15,227 nucleotides of DNA from Actinomycetota bacterium (GCA_009699165.1 WLOR01000027.1:1-15227), one strand, 5' to 3'. Numbered from the stretch's first letter, positions 1-8,648 are shown. The notes: generated by a model not told the origin, from the letters alone. Program-made: numbers and translations.

Positions 1-60
1 CCTCACGTCCGAAGACACAGGTTCCTAAGACCTGCGTGTCTGCCATTTCACCACTCCCGC
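1..60 (-). tRNA. tRNA-Leu (anticodon UAG), 3' end cut off by window edge
   Basis: The reverse complement of this stretch begins GCGGGAG, a typical tRNA-Leu acceptor strand. It continues through a D arm, an anticodon stem CAGGT/ACCTG around the loop CTTAGGA, and a long variable arm with a GTC-TTCG-GAC hairpin, the class II hallmark of tRNA-Leu. The anticodon TAG lies at bases 27 to 25 and reads CUA and related CUN codons. The T arm and 3' acceptor strand lie beyond base 1, so about one third of the gene is missing only because of the window edge. It is divergent from argS. Confidence 0.93.
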
Positions 61-70
61 TGGAGTAAGG

Positions 71-97
71 AGCCTAGGTTAAGGGATTAAGGCTCAA
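71..97 (-). promoter_or_regulatory. candidate promoter of tRNA-Leu
   Basis: On the minus strand TTGAGC (97 to 92) is followed after 15 bases by TAGGCT (76 to 71), which fits the TANNNT form of an actinobacterial -10 box. Initiation 6-7 bases downstream would give a leader of only a few bases before the tRNA 5' end at 60. The spacer is shorter than the usual 17, so this is a weak sequence-based call. Confidence 0.4.
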
Positions 98-270
98 CAT
101 CCAAACTAGCTATCCCACGCCTCTTTACCTGTCGTAACTGCACAGGATTATTTGAGTGAGTTCTGAATTATCAGCGCAATAGCATGAATATGAACTCTAT
201 CGATAAGTGGATGAAATTAATTTTACTCTTTCGGCTCAATGATTGCGCAATGTGGCTTAGTCGTTAACGG

Positions 271-276
271 TAACCT
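271..276 (+). promoter_or_regulatory. -10 box TAACCT positioned for a leaderless argS transcript
   Basis: TAACCT matches TANNNT and ends 7 bases before the in-frame GTG at 284. That is the spacing expected if transcription starts on the first base of the start codon, a common arrangement in actinobacteria. No good Shine-Dalgarno sequence precedes this GTG or the more upstream ATG at 239, which supports a leaderless start. No convincing -35 box is visible. The rest of the spacer from 61 shows no gene. Confidence 0.5.
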
Positions 277-283
277 TGCACCC

Positions 284-1948
284 GTGTCATCCCAGGTAGC
301 ACTCCTAGAAGCGGCAGTTAAAGCCGCCATTTCTCGCGCCATTTCTAATGGTGAGATTTCTGCCGAGCTACCCGCGACAATCACTCTTGAGCGACCTAAA
401 AATAGAGACCATGGCGACTATGCAACCTCTGTCGCCCTTCAGTTAGCTAAGGCTGCGGGCAAGAACCCTCGGGATATAGCCCAGATTATTATCAACCACC
501 TCGGTATCGCCGAAGGCATAGCCGGACTTGAGATTGCTGGACCCGGATTCATCAACATCACTTTAAATCGCGCGAGTCAAGCCGAATTAGTGACCACGAT
601 TTTGCAAGCAACTAGTGAGTATGGAAAAGGAACTGCGCTCGCAGGTGTCCGTATTAACTTAGAGTTTATTAGTGCGAACCCCACTGGACCTTTGCACTTG
701 GGCCATACACGCTGGGCAGCTGTTGGCGATGCTTTGGGTCGCGTGCTGACTGCCGCTGGAGCAGATGTAACTCGAGAGTTTTATATTAATGATCGCGGAA
801 ATCAGATGGAGCTTTTTGGTGCTTCTGTAGAGGCAGCAGCACTTGGAAATCCAATTCCAGACGATGGATATCAAGGCGAATACATTGGTGATCTTGCGCA
901 AGAGGTTGTAGCGAGTCAGCCAACAATTACATCTCTACCTGAGGGTCCACGACATACAGCTTTTCGTGAGGCAGCCTATGCCGTTCAATTGAAAGATCAG
1001 CAGAGAGTTTTAGATAATTTCGGAACGCATTTTGATATTTGGTTTTCAGAACGATCACTTCACGAACAAGGCGCAGTTGAACACGGACTTGAAAAACTTC
1101 GCACCCAAGGACATGTCTTCGAAGAAGAAGGTGCGGTTTGGCTGCGTACAACTGATTTTGGTGATGACAAAGATCGCGTACTTACTAAATCTGATGGTTC
1201 GCTCACCTATTTTTCATCAGATACTGCATATTACATAAACAAACGTGAAAGAGGCTTTGATATATGCATCTACATGTTAGGTGCAGACCATCATGGTTAT
1301 GTCGGACGCTTGCAGGCTATTGCTGCTTGTGCTGGCGATAATCCTGAATACAATATTGAAGTTTTAATAGGGCAGTTAGTGAAAATTATGGAAAATGGCC
1401 AAGAAGTAAAGCTTTCCAAGCGCGCAGGCACAATTATTACTCTAGAAGAGTTAGTTGAAAAAGTTGGGGTTGATGCCGCACGTTACACATTAATTAGATA
1501 TCCAGTAGATACTCCGATGGTCATGGATATCGATGTATTAAAGCGAAATACAAATGAAAATCCAGTGTATTACGTGCAGTATGCACATGCTCGAATTGCT
1601 GCTGTGCTGCGAAATGCCGCCGAACTTAAAATTTCAGTAGATCTTAAAGATTTCGATTCGACGCAACTTAGGCATGATCGCGAAAATGAATTACTTGGGG
1701 CTCTTGCAGAGTTTCCACGCATCGTCGCATCTGCCGCCGAACTTCGTCATCCGCACCGTATTGCCCGATACCTTGAGGATTTAGCCGGCACATACCACGG
1801 CTTTTACGCCGACTGCCGAGTTCTTCCGATGGGCGAAGAAAATCCAACGGCATTACACACAGCGCGCCTATTACTCTGTACCTCTACTAAAACCGTCATT
1901 GCAAATGGCCTAGCACTATTAGGCGTCAGCGCACCGGAGAGGATGTAA
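284..1948 (+). CDS. argS: arginyl-tRNA synthetase
   Basis: Class I aminoacyl-tRNA synthetase that charges tRNA-Arg with arginine in the cytoplasm. Numbered from the GTG start (554 residues), the HIGH-type motif is HLGH at 138-141 inside SANPTGPLHLGH, and the KMSKS-type motif is KLSKR at 376-380. The N-terminal tRNA-recognition domain and the C-terminal DALR-type anticodon-binding domain (around YVQYAHARIAAVLRNA) are both present, and length is normal for the family. An ATG at 239 would add 15 residues, but they (IAQCGLVVNGNLAP) do not resemble the family's N terminus and have no ribosome binding site. The GTG at 284 begins VSSQVALLEAAV, lies 7 bases after a TANNNT box and is preferred. It is the first gene of a run continuing into lysA 2 bases later. 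Confidence 0.95.
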   Translation: MSSQVALLEAAVKAAISRAISNGEISAELPATITLERPKNRDHGDYATSVALQLAKAAGKNPRDIAQIIINHLGIAEGIAGLEIAGPGFINITLNRASQAELVTTILQATSEYGKGTALAGVRINLEFISANPTGPLHLGHTRWAAVGDALGRVLTAAGADVTREFYINDRGNQMELFGASVEAAALGNPIPDDGYQGEYIGDLAQEVVASQPTITSLPEGPRHTAFREAAYAVQLKDQQRVLDNFGTHFDIWFSERSLHEQGAVEHGLEKLRTQGHVFEEEGAVWLRTTDFGDDKDRVLTKSDGSLTYFSSDTAYYINKRERGFDICIYMLGADHHGYVGRLQAIAACAGDNPEYNIEVLIGQLVKIMENGQEVKLSKRAGTIITLEELVEKVGVDAARYTLIRYPVDTPMVMDIDVLKRNTNENPVYYVQYAHARIAAVLRNAAELKISVDLKDFDSTQLRHDRENELLGALAEFPRIVASAAELRHPHRIARYLEDLAGTYHGFYADCRVLPMGEENPTALHTARLLLCTSTKTVIANGLALLGVSAPERM

Positions 1949-1950
1949 GT

Positions 1951-3258
1951 ATGTGGTCCTCCAATGTTTGGGTCGGAAATGAGCTTTCAATCTCCGGCAT
2001 CAGCGCAACCGATTTAGCAAAAGAGTTTGGAACACCAGCATTCATTATGGATGAGGCAGATTTTCGTGCACGAGCAATTAATTGGAATAGCGCCTTAGCG
2101 CAGGGGTTTGGTGAAAATGCAGGAAGTGTTTATTACGCAGCAAAAGCATTTATCTGCACCGAAGTCGCACGCTGGATCAATGAAATTGGAATTGGAATTG
2201 ATGTCTGTACGGGCGGTGAGCTAGCCGTTGCCTTAGCTGGAGGTATAGATCCAGCAAAGATTGAACTGCACGGAAACAATAAATCGCTTAGTGAGATTGA
2301 AAAGGCTGTATCTGTCGGGGTTGCAACGATTGTCATTGACTCACTGCAAGAAATAGATCGAGTTGCCACTGTTGCAACTGCGCAAGGAAAAGTTCAACGT
2401 GTTTTGCTGCGCTTAACCCCTGGGATTGAAGCCCATACCCACGAGTCAATTGCAACCGCGCATGAAGATGTGAAGTTTGGATTTTCAATTGCTAGTGGCG
2501 CTGCCTGGAAGGCGATTGAAGAGGTCAAAAATCACTCTTCACTAGAGCTACGCGGCTTCCATGCACATATTGGTTCACAGATTTTAGATACCGACTCTTT
2601 TGAAATTAGTGCAGAGCGCTTAATCCGACTGCTTGCTCGGTTCCGCGATGAGTTTGGAGTTGAACTTCCAGAGCTAGATTTGGGGGGTGGGTATGGAATC
2701 CATTATCTGCCGGGTGATGAAGAGTTATCTCCATCAGTTGTAATGTCGGCGCTTGTAAGTGCTGTGACCTCTAACTGCTCTCTACATAACTTATCTATTC
2801 CACGAATCTCCATTGAACCTGGCCGTGCAATCGTTGGTCCCACAATGTTGACATTGTATGAAGTCGGAACAGTGAAAGATGTAACGTTAGAGAACGGCGA
2901 TAATCGTCGCTATATCTCTGTTGACGGAGGAATGAGCGAAAATATTCGGCCCGCACTTTATGCCGCTGAGTACACAGCGGTACTTGCAAATCGCACAAGT
3001 AATGCAGCGCCGATTTCAACACGAATTGTCGGAAAACACTGCGAGACCGGAGATATTTTGATCCGTGACATCGCCATAGCTAGTGATATTGCACCTGGTG
3101 ATTTGCTGGCAACTCCAGCAACTGGTGCATATGGACGAAGCATGGCAAGTAACTACAACCATGTTCCACGTCCACCTGTTATTGCGATAAAAGATGGAAA
3201 AGCCCGCGTTATTGTGCGCCGGGAAACCGAAGCCGATCTATTGGGGCTGGATATTTAA
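1951..3258 (+). CDS. lysA: diaminopimelate decarboxylase
   Basis: PLP enzyme of fold type III (alanine-racemase-like barrel) that decarboxylates meso-diaminopimelate to L-lysine, the last step of lysine synthesis. Of 435 residues, the PLP lysine is K65 in YYAAKA. Other landmarks are HIGSQ at 206-210, the phosphate-binding GGGYG at 245-249, EPGR at 289-292, the CETGD substrate motif at 364-368 and TGAYG at 391-395, followed by SMASNYN. Length is ordinary for actinobacterial LysA. A clear ribosome binding site, GGAGAGG at 1936-1942, overlaps the end of argS 8 bases before the ATG, so the two are probably translated from one message. Its 3' end is followed 34 bases later by hom, which uses the same aspartate-semialdehyde branch point. 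Confidence 0.97.
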   Translation: MWSSNVWVGNELSISGISATDLAKEFGTPAFIMDEADFRARAINWNSALAQGFGENAGSVYYAAKAFICTEVARWINEIGIGIDVCTGGELAVALAGGIDPAKIELHGNNKSLSEIEKAVSVGVATIVIDSLQEIDRVATVATAQGKVQRVLLRLTPGIEAHTHESIATAHEDVKFGFSIASGAAWKAIEEVKNHSSLELRGFHAHIGSQILDTDSFEISAERLIRLLARFRDEFGVELPELDLGGGYGIHYLPGDEELSPSVVMSALVSAVTSNCSLHNLSIPRISIEPGRAIVGPTMLTLYEVGTVKDVTLENGDNRRYISVDGGMSENIRPALYAAEYTAVLANRTSNAAPISTRIVGKHCETGDILIRDIAIASDIAPGDLLATPATGAYGRSMASNYNHVPRPPVIAIKDGKARVIVRRETEADLLGLDI

Positions 3259-3292
3259 CGCCGTTACACCCATCTGTGAAAGAATAACCCGC

Positions 3293-4588
3293 ATGGACGC
3301 AGGCTTAAAGACAATCTCGATTGGCATGCTCGGTGCCGGAGTGGTCGGCAGCCAAGTGGCTCGATTGCTGCAATCTGATCGGCAAGAGCTCTCAGACCGT
3401 TCGGGGGCATTACTTGTTTTAAAGAAAGTAGGAGTTCGCAGCAATGCAGCTCGTGAGGGTATCGATTCCTCGATGATTACGACTGACCTTCAATCGATTG
3501 TTACGGATCCGGATATAAATATTGTCATTGAAGTTATGGGCGGAATCGAACCCGCTCGCACATTAATTTTAGAGGCGATAAAGAACAAGAAATCCGTAAT
3601 TACGGCAAATAAAGCGCTTCTTGCAACACATGGCCACGAACTCTTTAATGCAGCAGATGCAGCCAAAGTTGATTTGTATTACGAAGCAGCAGTTGCAGGT
3701 GCGATTCCAATTATTCGCTCAATGCGCGAATCATTAGCTGGAGATCAAATCACTAGGGTGATGGGAATCGTTAACGGAACCACTAATTATATTTTGACGA
3801 AGATGCAAGAAGAAGGTCGCGAGTTCGATGATGTCCTCAAAGAGGCACAAGCTCTTGGATATGCAGAATCCGATCCCACTGCCGATGTCGAAGGCCACGA
3901 TGCCGCAGCAAAGGCTGCTTTGTTAGCGAGCTTGGCCTTCCATAGCACTGTAACAATCGATGAGGTTTACTGCGAAGGAATCTCTAAGGTTTCAATCGAC
4001 GACGTTAAAGCAGCCAAGGCAATGGGCTGCGTCATTAAACTATTAGCGATCGCTGAATTAACCGTTAAAGATGAGATATCCGTTCGTGTGCATCCTGTTA
4101 TTTTGCCGAACTCACACCCTCTTGCCTCAGTGCGTAATGCTTTCAATGCGATTTATGTTGAGTCTGAGGCAGCAGGCGAGTTGATGTTTTATGGTCGCGG
4201 CGCAGGTGGCGCACCTACTGCATCTGCAATTTTGGGCGACCTTGTTGCCGTCACACGCCACCGCGCATACTCAACCGTTGGATATGGTGAATCTGATTAT
4301 GCAGATTTAGATATCGCACCCGTTGGTGAAGTTAAATCGCAGTTCTTTGTGCGCCTCCATGTCGCTGATAAATCAGGTGTTTTAGCCTCAATAGCCCAAA
4401 CTTTTGCGAGTGAGGATATTTCTATTCAAACTGTACGACAGGCTGGTAAAGAAAACGATGCCGAACTCGTAGTGGTTACTCACGCAGCATCTGAGGCATC
4501 GCTAACTGCTTGCATCAAGAAATTAACTGCCATGGATATTGTTAGCAAAGTTGAATCTGTGATTCGTGTCGAAGGAGCGGTTTCGTAA
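3293..4588 (+). CDS. hom: homoserine dehydrogenase
   Basis: Reduces aspartate 4-semialdehyde to homoserine with NAD(P)H, the entry to threonine and methionine. From the chosen start it has 431 residues: Rossmann motif GAGVVG at 14-19, TANK at 104-107, NGTTNYI at 161-167, and the catalytic stretch GYAESDPTADVEGHDAAAK at 189-207 with the conserved Asp/Lys. A C-terminal ACT domain spans about 351-431 (FFVRLHVADKSGVLASIAQ) and suggests feedback control by threonine, as in other monofunctional actinobacterial enzymes. No aspartokinase is fused. The frame stays open to an ATG at 3194 inside lysA, but those 33 extra residues are unlike the family, so the ATG at 3293 (MDAGLKTISIG) is preferred. Its ribosome binding site is weak (GAAAG). 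Confidence 0.96.
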   Translation: MDAGLKTISIGMLGAGVVGSQVARLLQSDRQELSDRSGALLVLKKVGVRSNAAREGIDSSMITTDLQSIVTDPDINIVIEVMGGIEPARTLILEAIKNKKSVITANKALLATHGHELFNAADAAKVDLYYEAAVAGAIPIIRSMRESLAGDQITRVMGIVNGTTNYILTKMQEEGREFDDVLKEAQALGYAESDPTADVEGHDAAAKAALLASLAFHSTVTIDEVYCEGISKVSIDDVKAAKAMGCVIKLLAIAELTVKDEISVRVHPVILPNSHPLASVRNAFNAIYVESEAAGELMFYGRGAGGAPTASAILGDLVAVTRHRAYSTVGYGESDYADLDIAPVGEVKSQFFVRLHVADKSGVLASIAQTFASEDISIQTVRQAGKENDAELVVVTHAASEASLTACIKKLTAMDIVSKVESVIRVEGAVS

Positions 4589-5674
4589 ATGGCGATTTTT
4601 GGAAAAAATAAAAAAGGCGTTCATCAATGGCGCGGTGTCATTGAGGAGTATCGCCATCGCCTTCCAGTTAGCGCAAATACGCCGATCATCTCTTTGCGCG
4701 AAGGCGGCACACCTTTAATTCATGCACAGTATCTTTCAGAGCTTTTAGGTAACAATGTTTGGATTAAGTACGAGGGACTAAATCCAACTGGTTCCTTCAA
4801 AGATCGTGGAATGACGATGGCGATTTCAAAAGCTGCAGAAGATGGCGCTAAAGCGGTTATATGCGCATCCACCGGAAACACTTCTGCATCAGCTGCAGCC
4901 TATGCAGTCAAAGCCGGAATGACACCAGCAGTCTTGATTCCTAAAGGAAAGATTGCAATGGGCAAACTTGCCCAAGCCGTTATTCACGGCTCAACTATTT
5001 TGCAAGTCAATGGAAACTTTGACGACTGTTTAACTCTAGCCCGCGAATTATCTGAACACTATCCAGTTGCATTAGTAAACTCCGTTAACCCATATCGGAT
5101 TGAAGGACAAAAGACTGCAGCTTTTGAAGTTGTAGATATGTTAGGAAATGCCCCCGATATTCATGCGCTTCCAGTTGGAAATGCCGGAAACATCACGGCA
5201 TATTGGAAGGGCTATAAGGAGTACTTCAAAGATTCAATGGCCGCCAGGTTGCCTGCGATGTATGGGTTTCAAGCTGCAGGTTCCGCTCCAATAGTAAAAG
5301 GTAGAATCATTACCAACCCAGAGACAATCGCAACAGCTATCCGAATTGGTAATCCAGCTTCCTGGAGCCAAGCTGTCGATGCGCGCGATTCTTCTGGTGG
5401 CGTGATTGATTCGGTAACCGACAGAGAAATTCTTGCTGCATATCGATTAATCGCAGCCAAAGAGGGAATCTTTGTTGAACCCTCATCGGCAGCAGGTTTA
5501 GCTGGATTGATTAAATATAAGAAGGCTGGAAAATTGCCTAAGGATAAGACAATTGTTATTACAGTAACTGGACATGGGTTAAAGGATATTTCTCACGCCT
5601 TGGAAACAACTAAGAAACCAGTCGTCGTTCCGGTCAATGTAAAAGCAGCTGCAAAAGCTTTAGGCTTGATTTAA
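4589..5674 (+). CDS. thrC: threonine synthase
   Basis: PLP enzyme of fold type II that converts O-phosphohomoserine to L-threonine. Of 361 residues, the PLP lysine is K71 in GSFKDRG, the substrate loop is STGNTSAS at 94-101, and the phosphate-binding glycine loop is GNAGN at 196-200. Length fits the short actinobacterial-type enzyme rather than the longer yeast/E. coli type. The ATG directly abuts the hom stop codon, and the ribosome binding site AAGGAG (4572-4577) lies inside the end of hom, implying translational coupling. thrB follows after 1 base and supplies its substrate. Confidence 0.97.
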   Translation: MAIFGKNKKGVHQWRGVIEEYRHRLPVSANTPIISLREGGTPLIHAQYLSELLGNNVWIKYEGLNPTGSFKDRGMTMAISKAAEDGAKAVICASTGNTSASAAAYAVKAGMTPAVLIPKGKIAMGKLAQAVIHGSTILQVNGNFDDCLTLARELSEHYPVALVNSVNPYRIEGQKTAAFEVVDMLGNAPDIHALPVGNAGNITAYWKGYKEYFKDSMAARLPAMYGFQAAGSAPIVKGRIITNPETIATAIRIGNPASWSQAVDARDSSGGVIDSVTDREILAAYRLIAAKEGIFVEPSSAAGLAGLIKYKKAGKLPKDKTIVITVTGHGLKDISHALETTKKPVVVPVNVKAAAKALGLI

Positions 5675-5675
5675 C

Positions 5676-6605
5676 ATGAAGCCAACTTTTAAAGCACAGG
5701 CTGTGCAGGTGCAGGTACCTGCGACTAGCGCAAACTTAGGCCCCGGCTTTGACAGTCTTGGCTTAGCACTTGCCATGCATGATAGATACATTGCACAAGT
5801 ATTAGATGATCAGATAATTGATATCGATGTCTCTGGTGAAGGTGCGGATGTTTTGCCCAAGAATGAAAAGAATTTAGTAATCAAATCCATGTACAAGGGC
5901 TTTGAATTTTTGGGTGGCAAGCCCCGTGGCATTGCTCTGCGCGCTTTGAATGTGATTCCACATACTCGAGGGTTGGGTTCATCGGCCAGCGCAATCGTTG
6001 GCGGATTATCTCTTGCACGTGCACTTGTATTGGGCGGCAGCGACCTGATGGGCAATGACGACATGTTGAACTTAGCAAATGAGCTTGAAGGCCATCCAGA
6101 TAATGTTGCTGCTGCAATTTATGGCGGCGCAACGGTTGCCTGGCAAGAGATTCAACATGGTCACAACGTTGCACTTTCGGTTCAATTAGAAGTTGATCCT
6201 CGGATTAGCGCTATCGCTTTTATTCCATCTACATCAGTAGCAACTTCAAAGGCCCGTAAAATGCTTCCAGAGTTAATATCTCATAGCGATGCCGTCAAGA
6301 ATTCAGCTCATACTGCTTTATTGGTCCATGCATTGCAGCATCGTCCAGATCTACTCCACACTGCAACAGAGGATTTCTTACACCAGACATATCGCGCCGA
6401 AGCGATGCCAGCCTCATTTAAACTTCTCATGAAGCTGCGCAACGCAGGTGTCGCAGCCTTTATCTCTGGTGCAGGTCCGACAGTTTTAGCGCTGCACACC
6501 GGGGGATCAGATGAGGTTGAAGAACTCACGCGTGCGGCGGGAGAAGGATTTACTGTCAGCGCCTTGGGTATCGCTGGCAATGGAGCCACATTAATACAGG
6601 GCTAA
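5676..6605 (+). CDS. thrB: homoserine kinase
   Basis: GHMP-family kinase that phosphorylates homoserine using ATP, making the substrate of the adjacent thrC product. Of 309 residues, the N-terminal signature PATSANLGPGFDSLG begins at 15, the ATP-binding motif 3 lies at 95-104 (PHTRGLGSSA), ELEGHPDN is at 136-143, and the C-terminal SGAGPTV motif is at 264-270. It starts 1 base after the thrC stop with only a weak ribosome binding site, so it is probably translated by coupling. It is the last gene of the argS-thrB run. A 150-base spacer without an evident intrinsic terminator follows. Confidence 0.97.
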   Translation: MKPTFKAQAVQVQVPATSANLGPGFDSLGLALAMHDRYIAQVLDDQIIDIDVSGEGADVLPKNEKNLVIKSMYKGFEFLGGKPRGIALRALNVIPHTRGLGSSASAIVGGLSLARALVLGGSDLMGNDDMLNLANELEGHPDNVAAAIYGGATVAWQEIQHGHNVALSVQLEVDPRISAIAFIPSTSVATSKARKMLPELISHSDAVKNSAHTALLVHALQHRPDLLHTATEDFLHQTYRAEAMPASFKLLMKLRNAGVAAFISGAGPTVLALHTGGSDEVEELTRAAGEGFTVSALGIAGNGATLIQG

Positions 6606-6616
6606 ATTTTGTCCTC

Positions 6617-6649
6617 AGGCATCTGCCCTGCTAGCATTTAGGCATCTGC
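6617..6649 (+). repeat. pair of 10-bp direct repeats upstream of rho
   Basis: AGGCATCTGC occurs at 6617-6626 and again at 6640-6649, 23 bases apart start to start (about two helical turns), just upstream of a -35-like TTGACC. This spacing would put both copies on nearly the same DNA face, so they could be a regulator's paired site. I do not recognise the motif. Confidence 0.5.
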
Positions 6650-6676
6650 TTGACCTTTTAAATCGGTCAGTAACAC
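6650..6676 (+). promoter_or_regulatory. candidate rho promoter with overlapping inverted repeat
   Basis: TTGACC at 6650-6655 is close to a consensus -35. A -10 is less clear: TAACAC at 6671 (15-base spacer) or ACACAT at 6673 (17-base spacer). The -35 overlaps a perfect 5-bp inverted repeat, TGACC (6651-6655) and GGTCA (6665-6669), that could be an operator half-site pair or a small hairpin. The promoter call is tentative, but rho must be transcribed from here or by readthrough from thrB. Confidence 0.35.
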
Positions 6677-6705
6677 ATCAGATAGTTCAAGAAAAATAAT
6701 CCACG

Positions 6706-6731
6706 GTTTTTCGGGTTAAAAAACAGACCCG
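6706..6731 (+). promoter_or_regulatory. rho leader with two mutually exclusive hairpins
   Basis: GTTTTT (6706-6711) can pair with AAAAAC (6719-6724) around a CGGGTTA loop. Alternatively CGGGT (6712-6716) in that loop can pair with ACCCG (6727-6731). The two stems cannot form together. The second ends 24 bases before the rho ATG, near its weak ribosome-binding region. Rho is autoregulated through its leader in other bacteria; a similar role here is inference, and both stems are short. Confidence 0.35.
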
Positions 6732-6755
6732 AATACCAATAGCGAAAAGAAACAG

Positions 6756-8303
6756 ATGACAACAACAGAAGAGCCAGTACGTTCACAAAGTCCAGAGCTT
6801 GCCGCAATGACGCTACCAAAATTGAAAACTGTCGCAACACAGTTAGGTGTCGATGGCGCAGCCAAGATGAAGAAGGGCGAACTTGTCGAAGCGATTGCCG
6901 ACTTACAAGCTAAGAATCGTGAAGCAGCTAAAGCCGAACGTGAGGCCCGTCGTGAAGCGCGTAATAACCGCAAGAAAGAGAGCAAACCGGCAGCTAATGC
7001 CGCACAGGATTCAGATGATGCCCCAGATGATGATGCGCCATCAAATAACAGCGATCGCGGCAGTCGCCACGATCGAAATGATCGCACTCGAGGTCGCAAC
7101 CGTGATCGAAACAATCGTGACCGCGCCCCTCGCGAAGAGCGTGAACCAGTTCTCAGTGAAGATGATGTTTTAGTACCAGTAAGTGGCTTGCTAGACATAC
7201 TTGATAGCTATGGTTTCATCCGTACAACGGGTTATTTACCAGGACCAAACGATGTCTATGTAACCTTGCAGCAAGTTCGTCGTAATGGACTTCGAAAAGG
7301 TGATGTAGTCACAGGTCAAGTTCGTCAACCTCGCGAAGGTGAGACTAAGCAGAAGTTCAATGCACTCATTACTTTAGAAACTGTCAACGGCATGAGTCCA
7401 GATGAGGCACGTAATCGTGTTGAGTTCGGCAAGTTGACACCACTGTATCCGCAAGAGCGTCTGCGCCTTGAGACAGAGCCAAATGTTTTAACAACTCGTG
7501 TTATTGATTTGATTGCACCAATCGGCAAGGGCCAACGCGGTCTAATTGTTTCTCCACCTAAGGCTGGAAAAACAATGGTTCTGCAGTCAATTGCGAATGC
7601 GATTACTACAAATAACCCAGAGTGTCACCTAATGGTTGTTCTAGTTGATGAGCGACCAGAAGAAGTTACAGATATGCAGCGTTCAGTAAAGGGTGAAGTC
7701 ATCGCTTCAACTTTTGATCGCCCTGCCGATGATCACACAACGATTGCAGAGCTTGCGATTGAGCGCGCGAAGCGACTTGTCGAGCTCGGCCACGATGTTG
7801 TGGTGCTACTTGATTCGATTACACGCTTAGGTCGTGCATATAACATCTCCGCACCTGCATCGGGCCGAATTCTTTCTGGTGGTGTCGATTCAGCTGCGCT
7901 ATATCCACCTAAGAAATTCTTTGGTGCTGCGCGCAATATTGAAGATGGTGGATCTCTAACGATTCTTGCAACAGCTCTTGTTGATACCGGCTCTCGTATG
8001 GATGAAGTTATCTTCGAGGAGTTCAAGGGAACTGGAAATATGGAGTTAATCCTTGATCGCCGTCTTGCAGATAAGCGAATCTTCCCGGCCGTTAACGTCG
8101 TTGCATCAGGTACTCGCAAGGAAGAGATTTTGATGGGCTCTGAAGAGCTCAACATTGTCTGGAAACTTCGCCGAGTTCTGCATGCACTAGAGCCACAGGC
8201 AGCCCTCGAACTTCTCCTTGAGAAGATGAAGGGCACCAAATCAAATGTCGAGTTCTTGATGCAGATTCAGAAGACAACTTCTGGCCCTGATGACAGCAAG
8301 TAA
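6756..8303 (+). CDS. rho: transcription termination factor Rho
   Basis: Hexameric RNA helicase/ATPase that ends transcription. Of 515 residues, a Rho N-terminal helical domain covers about 14-52. A hydrophilic insert covers about 53-130: first Ala/Glu/Arg-rich, then Asp-rich, then a repetitive Arg/Asn/Asp stretch ([20 protein letters not shown]). The cold-shock-like RNA-binding domain follows to about 205. The motor has P-loop SPPKAGKT at 266-273, the [19 protein letters not shown] segment with the Q-loop, Walker [13 protein letters not shown] from about 349, and the R-loop around FKGTGNMEL. The insert is typical of actinobacterial Rho, where it is known to add RNA contacts. The ATG at 6756 is preceded only by a purine-rich stretch (GAAAAGAAACAG), a weak ribosome binding site. 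Confidence 0.97.
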   Translation: MTTTEEPVRSQSPELAAMTLPKLKTVATQLGVDGAAKMKKGELVEAIADLQAKNREAAKAEREARREARNNRKKESKPAANAAQDSDDAPDDDAPSNNSDRGSRHDRNDRTRGRNRDRNNRDRAPREEREPVLSEDDVLVPVSGLLDILDSYGFIRTTGYLPGPNDVYVTLQQVRRNGLRKGDVVTGQVRQPREGETKQKFNALITLETVNGMSPDEARNRVEFGKLTPLYPQERLRLETEPNVLTTRVIDLIAPIGKGQRGLIVSPPKAGKTMVLQSIANAITTNNPECHLMVVLVDERPEEVTDMQRSVKGEVIASTFDRPADDHTTIAELAIERAKRLVELGHDVVVLLDSITRLGRAYNISAPASGRILSGGVDSAALYPPKKFFGAARNIEDGGSLTILATALVDTGSRMDEVIFEEFKGTGNMELILDRRLADKRIFPAVNVVASGTRKEEILMGSEELNIVWKLRRVLHALEPQAALELLLEKMKGTKSNVEFLMQIQKTTSGPDDSK

Positions 8304-8315
8304 TTAGGTGTAAAT

Positions 8316-8345
8316 TTCATAAAAGATGGGCTTAGCCCCTACTCT
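8316..8345 (+). promoter_or_regulatory. weak candidate promoter for rpmE
   Basis: TTCATA (8316-8321) and TACTCT (8340-8345) are separated by 18 bases, and the second fits TANNNT. The 111-base rho-rpmE spacer could hold a promoter giving a leader of about 60 bases. It also contains GGGC-TTA-GCCC (8328-8338), a small hairpin without a T run. Readthrough from rho is equally possible. Confidence 0.25.
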
Positions 8346-8414
8346 TATCCACGTTAACCAGTCCGTTTGGTTCACTCGCTAGCCGAGATCCAAACTAAGA
8401 AAAAGGGAAGAACT

Positions 8415-8636
8415 ATGAAGCCAGAGATCCATCCAGAGTACAAAGAGACCCAAGTAACTTGTGGTTGCGGCGAAAAGTTTGTTACTCGCTCAACAGTTGC
8501 CAGCGGTTCAATCTACGTTGAAGTCTGTTCTGTCTGCCACCCGTTCTATACAGGCAAGCAGCGCATCCTTGATACTGGTGGTCGCGTGGCTAAGTTCGAA
8601 GAGCGCTTCGGAAAAAAGACAACCGACGCTAAGTAG
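8415..8636 (+). CDS. rpmE: 50S ribosomal protein L31 (zinc-binding type)
   Basis: Component of the large ribosomal subunit at the bridge to the small subunit. The 73-residue protein starts MKPEIHPEY and carries the zinc-binding cysteines C16 and C18 (CGC) and C38 and C41 (CSVC), followed by HPFYTGKQ, the diagnostic L31 sequence. It is therefore the zinc-containing form rather than the cysteine-less form used under zinc limitation. The frame is open from an ATG at 8367, but the real start is the ATG at 8415: it gives the standard length and has a good ribosome binding site, GGGAAG at 8405-8410. A strong terminator begins 12 bases after the TAG stop. Confidence 0.97.
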   Translation: MKPEIHPEYKETQVTCGCGEKFVTRSTVASGSIYVEVCSVCHPFYTGKQRILDTGGRVAKFEERFGKKTTDAK

Positions 8637-8648
8637 CTTTTTAAAGAG

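Noticed and set aside
128..146. Inverted repeat CCTGT/ACAGG in the tRNA-argS spacer
   Set aside because: Only 5 bp around a 9-base loop with no associated T run or start site; easily due to chance.
239..283. Upstream ATG extension of argS
   Set aside because: No ribosome binding site, an N terminus unlike the family, and a better GTG start placed after a -10 box.
3194..3292. Longer hom frame starting inside lysA
   Set aside because: The 33 extra residues are the lysA 3' end read in another frame and do not resemble homoserine dehydrogenase. The Rossmann motif sits normally after the ATG at 3293.
6716..7198. Minus-strand open frame of 160 codons opposite the rho N terminus
   Set aside because: It mirrors the low-complexity Arg/Asp insert of rho, reads as Ser/Arg-rich sequence, matches no known family and lies against a certain gene.
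8328..8338. GGGC-TTA-GCCC hairpin after rho as a terminator
   Set aside because: The 4-bp stem has a 3-base loop and no T run follows, so it does not meet the form of an intrinsic terminator.
8367..8414. 16-residue N-terminal extension of L31
   Set aside because: The standard L31 start MKPEIHP has a good ribosome binding site at 8405-8410 and gives the usual 73 residues.
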